64,000 nucleotides of DNA from Eutreptiella sp. 'Long Island Sound 2002' (lineage: Eukaryota; Euglenozoa; Euglenophyceae; Eutreptiales; Eutreptiaceae): positions 1 through 64,000 of the forward strand of contig CAXIWF010000866.1 in assembly GCA_964036045.1 (NCBI GenBank), read 5' to 3'. Under the pieces are notes generated by a model. That model was not told where the DNA came from, did no database searches, and worked only from the letters and a program-made list of their open reading frames with translations. A program made the translations under genes and the position numbers. Below are positions 19,801-31,456 of this stretch, one piece after another. The first letter of the stretch is position 1. Every line of letters starts with the position of its first letter.

Positions 19801-21953
19801 TTTTTTTTATCCGAGAATTCTCGTTTTGTGGAAAACCAGAATCGGAAAAATTTTTGTTTTTTTTTTTTTATCCGGGAATTCTCGTTTTGTGGAAAACCAG
19901 AATCGGAGGAATTTTTTTTTTTTTTTATTCGAGAATTCTCGATGTCCGGGAAACCAGAATCGGAGAAATTTTTTTTTTTTTTTTTATCCGAGAATTCTCA
20001 GGTTTGTGGAAAACGAGAATCGGAGAAATTTTTTTTTTTTTTATCCGAGAAGTCTCGTTTTGTGGAAAACGAGAATCGGAGAAATTTTTTTTTTTTTTTA
20101 TCGCAGAATTCTCGTTCTGTGGAAAACGAGAATCGGAGAAATTTTTTTTTTTTTCTTTTATCCGAGAATTCTCGTTTTGTGGAAAACCAAAATCGGGGAA
20201 ATTTTTTTTTTTTTTTATTCCGAGAATTCTCATTTTGTGGAAAACGAGAATCGGAAAAATTTTTTTCTTTTTTTTTTTTTATCCGAGAATTCTTGTTTTG
20301 TGGAAAACGAGAATCGGAGAAATTTTTTTTTTGTTTTTTTTATCCGAGAATTCTCGTTTTGTGGAAAACGAGAATCGGAGAAAAATTTTTTTTTGTTTAT
20401 CGGAGAATTCTCGTTTTGTGGAAAACCGGAATCGGAGAAAAAAAATTTTTTTTTTTGTTTTATCCGAGAATTCTGGTTGTCTGGAAAACCAGAATCGGAG
20501 AAATTTTTTTTTTTTTTTATCCGAGAATTCTCGTTTTGTGGAAAACCAGAATCGGAGAAATTTTTTTTTTTTTTTTATCCGAGAATTTTCGTTTTGTGGA
20601 AAACAGAATCGGATAAATCTTTTTTTTTTTTATCCGAAAATCTCGTTTTGTGGAAAACCAGAATCAGAGAAATTTTTTTTTTTTTTATCCGAGAATTCTC
20701 GTTTTGTGGAAAACCAGAATCGGAGAAATTTTTTTTTTTTTTTTATCCGAGAATTCTCGTTTTGTGGAAAACGAGAATCGGAGAAATTTTTTTTTTTTTT
20801 ATCCGAGAAATCTCGTTTTGTGGAAAACGAGAATCGGAGAAATTTTTTTTTGTTTTTTTTTTTTTATCCGAGAATTCTCGTTTTGTGGAAAACCAGAATC
20901 GGAGAAATTTTTTTTTTTTTTTATCCGAGAATTCTCGTTGTGTGGAAAACCAGAATCGGAGAGATTTTTTTTTTTTTTTTATCCGAGAATTCTCAGGTTT
21001 GTGGAAAACCAGAATCGGAGAAATTTTTTTTTTTTTTTATCCGAAAATCTCGTTTTGTGGAAAACCAGAATCGGAGAAATTTTTTTTTCTTATTCCGAGA
21101 ATTCTCGTTTTGTGGAAAACGAGAATCGGAGAAATTCTTTTTTTTTTTTTATCCGAGAATTCTCGTTTTGTGGAAAACGAGCATCGGAGAAATTTATTTT
21201 TTGTTTTTATCCGAGAATTCTCGTTTTGTGGAAAACGAGAATCGGAGAAATTTTTTTTTATTTTTTTTTTTATCCGAGAATTCTCGTTTTGAGGAAAACC
21301 AGAATCGGAAAATTTTTTTTTTTTTTTTTGTCCGAGAATTCTCGTTTTGTGGAAAACGAGAATCGGAGAATTTTTTTTTTTTCATCCGAGAATTCTCGTT
21401 TTGTGGAAAACGAGAATCGGAGAAAATTTTTGTTATTTTTTTTTTTTATCCGAGAATTCTCGTTTTGTGGAAAACCAGAATCGGAAAAATTTTTTTATTT
21501 TTTTTTTATCCGAGAATTCTCGTTTTGTGGAAAACCAGAATCGGAAATTTTTTTTTTTTTTTTTTATCCGAGAATTCTCGTTTTGTGGAAAACGAGAATC
21601 GGAGAAATTTTTTTTTTTTTTTCAATGCGAGAGTTCTCGTTTTGTGGAAAACGGGAATCGGAGAAATTTTTTTTTTTTTATCCGAGAATTCTCGTTTTGT
21701 GGAAAACCAGAATCGGAGAAATTTTTTTTTTCTTTTATTTTATCCGAAAATCTCGTTTTGTGGAAAACCAGAATCGGAGAAATTTTTTTTTTTTTTTTTA
21801 TCCGAGAATTCTTGTTTTGTGGAAAACGAGAATTGGAGAAACTTTTTTTTTTTTTTTATCCGAGAATTCTCGTTTGATGGAAAACGAGAATCGGAGAAAT
21901 TTTTTTTTTTTTTTTATCCGAGAATTCTCCTTTTGTGGAAAACGAGAATCGGA
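13855..21953. repeat. EcoRI-palindrome/hairpin/T-run satellite, ~53-65-bp unit
   Basis: Tandem units have this layout: ATCCGAGAATTCTCG, then TTTTGTGGAAAAC, then GAGAATCGG (or CAGAATCGG), then AGAAA and a run of about 9-20 T, sometimes broken by a G, A or C. GAATTC sites at 13861, 13914, 13970 and 14032 show spacing of 53-62 bp; the difference is mostly T-run length. Dividing the length by ~58 bp gives about 140 units (not counted one by one). Each unit holds a 12-bp palindrome (CGAGAATTCTCG) and an 11-bp hairpin stem (ATTCTCGTTTT/AAAACGAGAAT) with a GTGG loop. The very long Phe/Arg/Glu/Asn-rich frames here are repeat artefacts. No gene was seen. Confidence 0.97.
16566..18780. repeat. Duplicated blocks inside the T-run satellite, offset ~1216 bp
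   Basis: The segment at 16602-16814 recurs at 17818-18030: both translate identically on the - strand, 1216 bp apart. The similarity continues on both sides (for example 17080 with 18295, offset 1215). A third copy of the left part starts at 17545, 237 bp before the 17782 copy. Multi-unit blocks, T-run irregularities included, were therefore copied together. An earlier related block lies near 15360-15720. Confidence 0.8.
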
Positions 21954-22677
21954 AATTCTCGGAAATTCTCGGAATTTTCGGAATTCTCGGAATTCTCGGA
22001 AAATTCTCGGAAAATTCTCGGAAAATTCTCGGAAAATTCTCGGAAAATTCTCGGAAAATTCTCGGAAAATTCTCGGAAAATTCTCGGAAAATTCTCGGAA
22101 AAATCTCGGAAAATTCTCGGAAAATTCTCGGAAAATTCTCAGAAATTTCTCGGAAAATTCTCGGAAAATTCTCGGAAAATTCTCGGAAAATTCTCGGAAA
22201 ATTCTCAGAAAATTCTCAATAAATTCTCGGAAAATTCTCGGAAAATTCTCGGAAAATTCTCGGAAAATTCTCGGAAAATTCTCGGAAAATTCTCAGAAAA
22301 TCGTCGGAAAATTCTCGGAAAATTCTCGGAAAATTCTCGGAAAAATCCCGGAAAATTCTCGGAAAATTCTCGGAAAATTGACGGAAAATTCTCGGAAAAT
22401 TCCCGGAAAATTCTCGGAAAATTCTCGGAAAATTCTCGGAAATTTCTCCGGAAATTCTCGGAAAATTCTGGGAAAATTCTCGGAAAATTCTCGGAAAATT
22501 CTCGGAAAATTCTCGGAAAATTCTCGGAAAATTGGAAAATTCTCGGAAAATTCTCGGAAAATTCTCGGAAAATTCTCGGATAACTCTCCGAAAAATCTCG
22601 GAAAATTGACGGATAATTCTCGGAAAATTCTGAGAAAATTCTCGGAAAATTCTGGGAAAATTCTCCGAAAATTCTTG

Positions 22678-22942
22678 GAGAAATTCTCGGAGAATTCTCG
22701 GAGAATTCTCGGAAAGTTCTCGGAGAAATGCTCGGAGAAATTCTCGGAGAAAATCTCGGAGAAGTTCTCGGAGAAATTCTCGGAGAAAATCTCGGAGAAA
22801 ATTCTCGGAGAAATTCTCGGAGAATTCTCGGAGAATTCTCGCATAAAATAAAAAAAAACGAGAATTCTCGGAATTCGAAAATTCTCGGAGTTCGAAAATT
22901 CTCGGAATTTCTCGGAAATTCTCGGAATTTTCGGAATTCTCG
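22678..22942. repeat. Module 1 of the 11-bp array (full form)
   Basis: The full module has four parts: (a) GAGAATTCTCG palindromic units; (b) a stretch of 12-bp units (TTCTCGGAGAAA and variants, 22724-22812); (c) an A-run followed by CGAGAATT; (d) a tail with CGGAATTCGAAAATTCTCGG, short TTCTCGGAAA units and two GGAATTCTC units leading back into the 11-mer. In this copy the A-run is GCATAAAATAAAAAAAAA (22841-22858) instead of GGATAAAAAAAAAA. Confidence 0.88.
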
Positions 22943-23541
22943 GAAAATTCTCGGAAAATTCTCGGAAAATTCTCGGAAAATTCTGGGAAAATTCTCAGAA
23001 ATTTCTCGGAAAATTCTCGGAAAATTCTCGGAAAATTCTCGGAAAATTCTCGGAAAATTCTCAGAAAATTCTCAATAAATTCTCGGAAAATTCTCGGAAA
23101 ATTCTCGGAAAATTCTCGGAAAATTCTCGGAAAATTCTCGGAAAATTCTCAGAAAATCGTGGGAAAATTCTCGGAAAATTCTCGGAAAATTCTCGGAAAA
23201 ATCTCGGAAAATTCTCGGAAAATTCTCGGAAAATTGACGGAAAATTCTCGGAAAATTCCCGGAAAATTCTCGGAAAATTCTCGGAAATTCTCGGAAAATT
23301 CTCCGGAAATTCTCGGAAAATTCTGGGAAAATTCTCGGAAAATTCTCGGAAAATTCTCGGAAAATTCTCGGAAAATTCTCGGAAAATTCTCGGAAAATTG
23401 GAAAATTCTCGGAAAATTCTCGGAAAATTCTCGGAAAATTTTCGGATAACTCTCCGAAAAATCTCGGAAGATTGACGGAAAATTCTCGGAAAATTCTCAG
23501 AAAATTCTCAGAAAATTCTGGGAAAATTCTCCGAAAATTCT

Positions 23542-23674
23542 CGGAGAAATTCTCGGAGAATTCTCGGATAAAAAAAAAAACGAGAATTTTCGGAATTCGA
23601 AAATTCTCGGAGTTCGAAAATTCTCGGAATTTCTCGGAAATTCTCGGAATTTTCGGAATTCTCGGAATTCTCGG
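23542..23674. repeat. Module 2 (short form)
   Basis: It has the GAGAATTCTCG unit, the GGATA(n) run (23567-23580), the GAATTCG and GAGTTCG spacers and the tail. The 12-bp-unit stretch is missing. Confidence 0.87.
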
Positions 23675-25118
23675 AAAATTCTCGGAAAATTCTCGGAAAA
23701 TTCTCGGAAAATTCTCGGAAAATTCTCGGAAAATTCTCGGAAAATTCTCAGAAAATTCTCGGAAAATTCTCGGAAAATTTCCAGAAAATTCTCAATAAAT
23801 TCTCGGAAAATTCTCGGAAAATTCTCGGAAAATTCTCGGAAAATTCTCGGAAAATTCTCAGAAAATTCTCGGAAAATTCTCGGAAAATTCTCGGAAAATT
23901 CTCAGAAAATTCTCAATAAATTCTCGGAAAATTCTCGGAAAATTCTCGGAAAATTCACGGAAAATTCTCGGAAAATTCTCGGAAAATTCTCAGAAAATCG
24001 TCGGAAAATTCTCGGAAAATTCTCAGAAAATTCTCGGAAAAATCTCGGAAAGTTCTCGGAAAATTCTCGGAAAATTGACGGAAAATTCTCGGAAAATTCT
24101 CGGAAAAATCTCGGAAAATTCTCGGAAAATTCTCCGAAAATTCTCGGAAAATTCTCCGAAAATTCTCGGAAAATTCTCGGAAAATTCTCGGAAAATTCTC
24201 GGAAAATTCTCGGAAAATTCTCGGAAAATTCTCAGAAAATTCTCGGAAAATTCCCAGAAAATTCTCGGAAAATTCTCGGAAAATTCTCGGAAAATTCTCG
24301 GAAAATTCTCGGAAAATTCTCGGAAAATTCTCGGAAAATTCTCGGAAAATTCTCGGAAAATTGACGGAAAATTCTCGGAAGATTCTCGGAAAATTCTCGG
24401 AAAATTGACGGAAAATTCTCGGAAAATTCTCGGAAAATTCTCGGAAAATTCTCGGAAAATTCTCGGAAAATTCTCGGAAAATTCTCGGAAAAACTCGGGA
24501 AAATCTCGGAAAATTCTCGGAAAATTCTCGGAAAATTCTCAGAAAATTCTCGGAAAATTCTCGGAAAATTCTCGGAAAATTATCGGAAAATTCTCGGAAA
24601 ATTCTCGGAAAATTCTCGGAAAATTCTCGGAAAATTCTCGGAAAATTCTCGGAAAATTGACGGAAAATTCTCGGAAAATTCTCGGAAAATTCTCGGAAAA
24701 TTCTCGGAAAATTCTCAGAAAATTCTCGGAAAATTCTCGGAAAATTCTCGGAAAATTCTCGGAAAATTCTCGGAAATTTCTCGGAAAATTCTCGGAAAAT
24801 TCTCGGAAAATTCTCGGAAAATTCTCGGAAAATTGACGGAAAATTCTCGGAAAATTCCCGGAAAATTCTCGGAAAATTCTCGGAAAATTTTCGGAAAATT
24901 CTCCGGAAATTCTCGGAAAATTCTGGGAAAATTCTCGGAAAATTCTCGGAAAATTCTCGGAAAATTCTCGGAAAATTCTCGGAAAATTCTCGGAAAATTG
25001 GAAAATTCTCGGAAAATTCTCGGAAAATTCTCGGATAACCCTCCGAAAAATCTCGGAAAATTGACCCAAAATTCTCGGAAAATTCTCAGAAAATTCTGGG
25101 AAAATTCTCCGAAAATTC

Positions 25119-25420
25119 TCGGAGAAATTCTCGGAGAATTCTCGGAGAATTCTCGGAAAATTCTCGGAGAAATGCTCGGAGAAATTCTCGGAGAAAATCT
25201 CGGAGAAGTTCTCGGAGAAATTCTCGGAGAAAATCTCGGAGAAAATTCTCGGAGATATTGTCGGAGAAATTCTCGGAGAATTCTCGGAGAATTCTCGGAG
25301 AATTCTCGGATAAAAAAAAAGATAACGAGAATTTTCGGAATTCGAAAATTCTCGGAGTTCGAAAATTCTCGGAATTTCTCGGAAATTCTCGGAATTTTCG
25401 GAATTCTCGGAATTCTCGGA
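25119..25420. repeat. Module 3 (full form, altered A-run)
   Basis: Full form with the 12-bp-unit stretch. After the A-run (25311-25320) it has an extra GATA before ACGAG. One 12-bp unit is changed to GGAGATATTGTC. Confidence 0.87.
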
Positions 25421-26216
25421 AAATTCTCGGAAAATTCTCGGAAAATTCTCGGAAAATTCTCGGAAAATTCTCGGAAAATTCTCGGAAAATTCTCGGAAAA
25501 TTCTCGGAAAATTCTCGGAAAATTCTCGGAAAATACTCGGAAAATTCTCAGAAAATTCTCAATAAATTCTCGGAAAATTCTCGGAAAATTCTCGGAAAAT
25601 TCTCGGAAAATTCTCGGAAAATCTCGGAAAATTCTCAGAAAATCGTCGGAAAATTCTCGGAAAATTCTCGGAAAAATCTCGGAAAATTCTCGGAAAATTC
25701 TCGGAAAATTCTCGGAAAATTCTCGGAAAATTCTCAGAAAATTCTCAATAAATTCTCGGAAAATTCTCCGAAAATTCTCGGAAAATTCTCGGAAAATTCT
25801 CGGAAAATTCTCAGAAAGTTCTCAATAAATTCTCGGAAAATTCTCGGAAAATTCTCGGAAAATTCTCGGAAAATTCTCGGAAAATTCTCGGAAAATTGAC
25901 GGAAAATTCTCGGAAAATTCTCGGAAAATTCTCGGAAAATTCTCGGAAAATTCTCGGAAAATTCTCGGAAAATTCTCGGAAAATTCTCGGAAAATTCTCG
26001 GAAAATTCTCGGAAAATTCTCGGAAAATTCTCGGAAAATTCTCGGAAAATTCTCGGAAAATTCTCGGAAAATTCTCGGAAAATTGACGGAAAATTCTCCG
26101 AAAATTCTCCGAAAATTCTCGGAAAATTCTCGGAAAATTCTCGGAAAATTCTCAGAAAATTCTCGGAAAATTCTCGGAAAATTCTCGGAAAATTCTCGGA
26201 AAATTGTCGGAAAATT

Positions 26217-26499
26217 CTCGGAGAAACTCTCGGAGAATTCTCGGAGAATTCTCGGAAAATTCTCGGAGAAATGCTCGGAGAAATTCTCGGAGAAAATCTC
26301 GGAGAAGTTCTCGGAGAAATTCTCGGAGAAAATCTCGGAGAAAATTCTCGGAGAAATGCTCGGAGAAATTCTCGGAGAATTCTCGGAGAATTCTCGGAGA
26401 ATTCTCGGATAAAAAAAAAACGAGAATTCTCGGAATTCGAAAATTCTCGGAATTTCTCGGAAATTCTCAGAATTTTCGGAATTCTCGGAATTCTCGGAA
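26217..26499. repeat. Module 4 (full form)
   Basis: Full form, starting with GGAGAAACTCTCGG. A second GGAGAAATGCTCGG unit lies near 26350. The GAGTTCG spacer is absent, so only one GAATTCG spacer follows the A-run. Confidence 0.87.
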
Positions 26500-28352
26500 A
26501 ATTCTCGGAAAATTCTGGGAAAATTCTCGGAAAGTTCTCGGAAAATTCCCGGAAAATTCTCGGAAAATTCTCGGAAAATTCTCGGAAAATTCTCGGAAAA
26601 TTCTCGGAAAATTCTCGGAAAATTCTCGGAAAATTCTCGGAAAATTCTCGGAAAATTCTCGGAAAGTTCTCAGAAAATTCTCGGAAAATTCTCGGAAAAT
26701 TCTCGGAAAAATCTCGGAAAATTCTCGGAAAATTCTCGGAAAATTCTCGGAAAATTCTCGGAAAATTGACGGAAAATTCTCGGAAAATTCTCGGAAAATT
26801 CTCAGAAAATTCTCGGAAAATTCTCGGAAAATTCTCGGAAAATTCTCGGAAAATTCTCAGAAAATTCTCAATAAATTCTCGGAAAATTCTCGGAAAATTC
26901 TCGGAAAATTCTCGGAAAATTCTCGGAAAATTCTCGGAAAATTCTCGGAAAATTCTCCGAAAATTCTCGGGAAAATCTCGGAAAATTCTCGGAAAATTCT
27001 CGGAAAATTCTCGGAAAATTCTCAGAAAATTCTCAATAAATTCTCGGAAAATCCTCGGAAAATTCTCGGAAGATTCACGGAAAATTCTCGGAAAATTCTC
27101 GGAAAATTCTCAGAAAATCGTCGGAAAATTCTCGGAAAATTCTCAGAAAATTCTCGGAAAAATCTCGGAAAATTCTCGGAAAATTCTCGGAAAATTGACG
27201 GAAAATTCTCGGAAAATTCTCGGAAAATTCTCGGAAAATTCTCGGAAAAATCTCGGAAAATTCTCGGAAAATTCTCGGAAAATTCTCAGAAAATTCTCGG
27301 AAAATTCTCGGAAAATTCTCGGAAAATTCTCGGAAAATTCTCGGAAAATTCTCGGAAAATTCTCGGAAAATTCTCGGAAAATTCTCAGAAAATTCTCGGA
27401 AAATTCCCAGAAAATTCTCGGAAAATTCCCGGAAAATTCTCGGAAAATTCTCGGAAAATTCTCGGAAAATTCTCGGAAAATTCTCGGAAAATTCTCGGAA
27501 AATTCTCGGAAAATTCTCCGAAAATTCTCGGAAAATTCTCGGAAAATTCTCGGAAAATTCTCGGAAAATTGACGGAAAATTCTCGGAAAATTCTCGGAAA
27601 ATTCTCGGAAAATTGACGGAAAATTCTCGGAAAATTCTCGGAAAATTCTCGGAAAATTCTCGGAAAATTCTCGGAAAATTCTCGGAAAATTCTCGGAAAA
27701 CTCTCGGAAAATTCTCGGAAAATTCTCGGGAAAATCTCGGAAAATTCTCAGAAAATTCTCGGAAAATTCTCGGACAATTCTCGGAAAATTCTCGGAAAAT
27801 TCTCGGAAAATTCTCGGGAAAATCTCGGAAAATTCTCGGAAAATTCTCGGAAAATTCTCAGAAAATTCTCGGAAAATTCTCGGAAAATTCTCAGAAAATT
27901 CTCGGAAAATTCTCGGAAAATTCTCGGAAAATTGTCGGAAAATTCTCGGAAAATTCTCCGAAAATTCTCGGAAAATTCTCGGAAAATTCTCGGAAAATTG
28001 ACGGAAAATTCTCGGAAAATTCTCGGAAAATTCTCGGAAAATTGACGGAAAATTCTCGGAAAATTCTCAGAAAATTCTTGGAAAATTCTCAGAAAATTCT
28101 CGGAAAATTCTCGGAAAATTCTCGGAAAATTCTCGGAAAATTCTCGGAAAATTCTCGGGAAAATCTCGGAAAATTCTCGGAAGATTCTCGGAAAATTCTC
28201 AGAAAATTCTCGGAAAATTCTCGGAAAATTCTCGGAAAATTCTCGGAAAATTCACGGAAATTTCTCGGAAAATTCTCGGATAACTCTCCGAAAAATCTCG
28301 GAAAATTGACGGAAAATTCTCGGAAAATTCTCAGAAAATTCTCAGAAAATTC

Positions 28353-28480
28353 TCGGAGAAATTCTCGGAGAATTCTCGGAGAAAATTCTCGGAGAAATTC
28401 TCGGAGAAATTCTCGGAGTTCGAAAATTCTCGGAATTTCTCGGAAATTCTCGGAATTTTCGGAATTCTCGGAATTCTCGG
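28353..28480. repeat. Module 5 (partial, no A-run)
   Basis: A few GGAGAAATTCTC units lead directly into GGAGTTCGAAAATTC and the standard tail. The A-run and CGAGAATT are deleted; this is the only module without them. Confidence 0.83.
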
Positions 28481-29947
28481 AAAATTCTCGGAAAATTCTC
28501 GGAAAATTCTCGGAAAATTCTCGGAAAATTCTCGGAAAATTGTCGGAAAATTTCCAGAAAATTCTCAATAAATTCTCGGAAAATTCTCGGAAAATTCTCG
28601 GAAAATTCTCGGAAAATTCTCGGAAAATTCTCGGAAAATTCTCAGAAAATTCTCGGAAAATTCTCGGAAAATTCTCGGAAAATTCTCAGAAAACTCTCAA
28701 TAAATTCTCGGAAAATTCTCGGAAAATTCTCGGAAAATTCACGGAAAATTCTCGGAAAATTCTCGGAAAATTCTCAGAAAATCGTCGGAAAATTCTCGGA
28801 AAATTCTCAGAAAATTCTCGGAAAAATCTCGGAAAGTTCTCGGAAAATTCTCGGAAAATTGACGGAAAATTCTCCGAAAATTCTCGGAAAATTCTCGGAA
28901 AATTCTCGGAAAAATCTCGGAAAATTCTCGGAAAATTCTCGGAAAATTCTCGGAAAATTCTCGGAAAATTCTCGGAAAATTCTCGGAAAATTCTCGGAAA
29001 ATTCTCGGAAAATTCTCGGAAAATTCTCGGAAAATTCTCAGAAAATTCTCGGAAAATTCTCGGAAAATTCTCAGAAAATTCTCGGAAAATTCTCGGAAAA
29101 TTCTCGGAAAATTCTCGGAAAATTCTCGGAAAATTCTCGGAAAAATTGACGGAAAATTCTCGGAAGATTCTCGGAAAATTCTCGGAAAATTGACGGAAAA
29201 TTCTGGGAAAATCCTCGGAAAATTCTCGGAAAATTCTCGGAAAATCTCGGAAAATTCTCGGAAAATTCTCGGAAAATTCTCGGAAAATTCTCGGAAAAAC
29301 TCGGGAAAATCTCGGAAAATTCTCGGAAAATTCTCGGAAAATTCTCAGAAAATTCTCGGAATATTCTCGGAAAATTCTCGGAAAATTCTCGGAAAATTCT
29401 CGGAAAATTCTCGGAAAATTCTCGGAAAATTCTCGGAAAATTCTCGGAAAATTGACGGAAAATTGACGGAAAATTCTCGGAAAATTCTCGGAAAATTCTC
29501 GGAAAATTCTCGGAAAATTCTCAGAAAATTCTCGGAAAATTCTCGGAAAATTCTCGGAAAATTCTCGGAAAATTCTCGGAAATTTCTCGGAAAATTCTCG
29601 GAAAATTCTCGGAAAATTCTCGGAAAATTCTCGGAAAATTGACGGAAAATTCTCGGAAAATTCCCGGAAAATTCTCGGAAAATTCTCGGAGAATTCTCGG
29701 AAAATTCTCCGGAAATTCTCGGAAAATTCAGGGAAAATTCTCGGAAAATTCTCGGAAAATTCTCGGAATTTTCTCGGAAAATTCTCGGAAAATTCTCGGA
29801 AAATTGGAAAATTCTCGGAAAATTCTCGGAAAATTCTCGGAAAATTCTCGGATAACTCTCCGAAAAATCTCGGAAAATTGACGGAAAATTCTCGGAAAAT
29901 TCTCAGAAAATTCTCAGAAAATTCTGGGAAAATTCTCCGAAAATTCT

Positions 29948-30244
29948 CGGAGAAATTCTCGGAGAATTCTCGGAGAATTCTCGGAAAATTCTCGGAGAAA
30001 TGCTCGGAGAAATTCTCGGAGAAAATCTCGGAGAAGTTCTCGGAGAAATTCTCGGAGAAAATCTCGGAGAAAATTCTCGGAGAAATTGTCGGAGAAATTC
30101 TCGGAGAATTCTCGGAGAATTCTCGGAGAATTCTCGGATAAAAAAAAAAACGAGAATTTTCGGAATTCGAAAATTCTCGGAGTTCGAAAATTCTCGGAAT
30201 TTATCGGAAATTCTCGGAATTTTCGGAATTCTCGGAATTCTCGG
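29948..30244. repeat. Module 6 (full form)
   Basis: Full form with 12-bp units, a GTCGGAG variant unit, the A-run (30139-30150), both spacers and the tail. Its left part translates identically to module 9, 17,356 bp away. Confidence 0.88.
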
Positions 30245-31176
30245 AAAATTCTCGGAAAATTCTCAGAAAATTCTCGGAAAATTCTCGGAAAATTCTCGGA
30301 AAATTCTCGGAAAATTCTCGGAAAATTCTCGGAAAATTCTCGGAAAATACTCGGAAAATTCTCAGAAAATTCTCGGAAAATTCTCGGAAAATTCTCGGAA
30401 AATTCTCGGAAAATTCTCGGAAAATTCTCGGAAAATTCTCAGAAAATCGTCGGAAAATTCTCGGAAAATTCTCGGAAAAATCTCGGAAAATTCTCGGAAA
30501 ATTCTCGGGAAATTCTCGGAAAATTCTCGGAAAATTCTCAGAAAATTCTCAATAAATTCTCGGAAAATTCTCGGAAAATTCTCGGAAAATTCTCGGAAAA
30601 TTCTCGGAAAATTCTCAGAAAATTCTCAATAAATTCTCGGAAAATTCTCGGAAAATTCTCGGAAAATTCTCGGAAAAATCTCGGAAAATTCTCGGAAAAT
30701 TCTCGGAAAATTGACGGAAAATTCTCGGAAAATTCTCGGAAAATTCTCGGAAAATTCTCGGAAAAATCTCGGAAAATTCTCGGAAAATTCTCGGAAAATT
30801 CTCGGAAAATTCTCGGAAAATTCTCGGAAAATTCTCGGAGAATTCTCGGAAAATTCTCGGAAAATTCACGGAAAATTCTCGGAAAATTCTCGGAAAATTC
30901 CCAGAAAATTCTCGGAAAATTCTCGGAAAATTCTCGGAAAATTCTCGAAAAATTCTCGGAAAATTCTCGGAAAATTCTCGGAAAATTCTCGGAAAATTCT
31001 CGGAAAATTGACGGAAAATTCTCGGAAAATTCTCGGAAAATTCTCGGAAAATTGACGGAAAATTCTCGGAAAATTCTCCGAAAATTCCCGGAAAATTCTC
31101 GGAAAATTCTCGGAAAATTCTCAGAAAATTCTCGGAAAATTCTCGGAAAATTCTCGGAAAATTCTCGGAAAATTCT

Positions 31177-31456
31177 CGGAGAAATTCTCGGAGAATTCTC
31201 GGAGAATTCTCGGAAAATTCTCGGAGAAATGCTCGGAGAAATTCTCGGAGAAAATCTCGGAGAAGTTCTCGGAGAAATTCTCGGAGAAAATCTCGGAGAA
31301 AATTCTCGGAGAAATTCTCGGAGAAATTCTCGGAGAATTCTCGGAGAATTCTCGGAGAATTCTCGGATAAAAAAAAAAACGAGAATTCTCGGAATTCGAA
31401 AATTCTCGGAATTTCTCGGAAATTCTCGGAATTTTCGGAATTCTCGGAATTCTCGG
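31177..31456. repeat. Module 7 (full form, single spacer)
   Basis: Full form with the A-run at 31369-31379. As in modules 4, 10, 13 and 15, only the GAATTCG spacer follows. It is the last module before a module-free stretch of about 8.2 kb. Confidence 0.88.

Noticed and set aside
13855-21953. CRISPR-like array (palindromic repeats at regular spacing)
   Set aside because: The intervening parts are T-runs and not unique spacers, the spacing varies, no cas genes occur, and the context is eukaryotic.
13855-21953. Series of bacterial intrinsic terminators (hairpin plus T-run)
   Set aside because: The T-run starts about 8 bases after the stem, there are no genes to terminate, and the retroelement context is eukaryotic.
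15983-22851. Phe-rich frames of up to ~1,770 codons through the T-run satellite
   Set aside because: They are translations of hairpin units and T-runs in all + frames; T-run length changes simply shift which frame is read. No domain, start context or non-repeat part.
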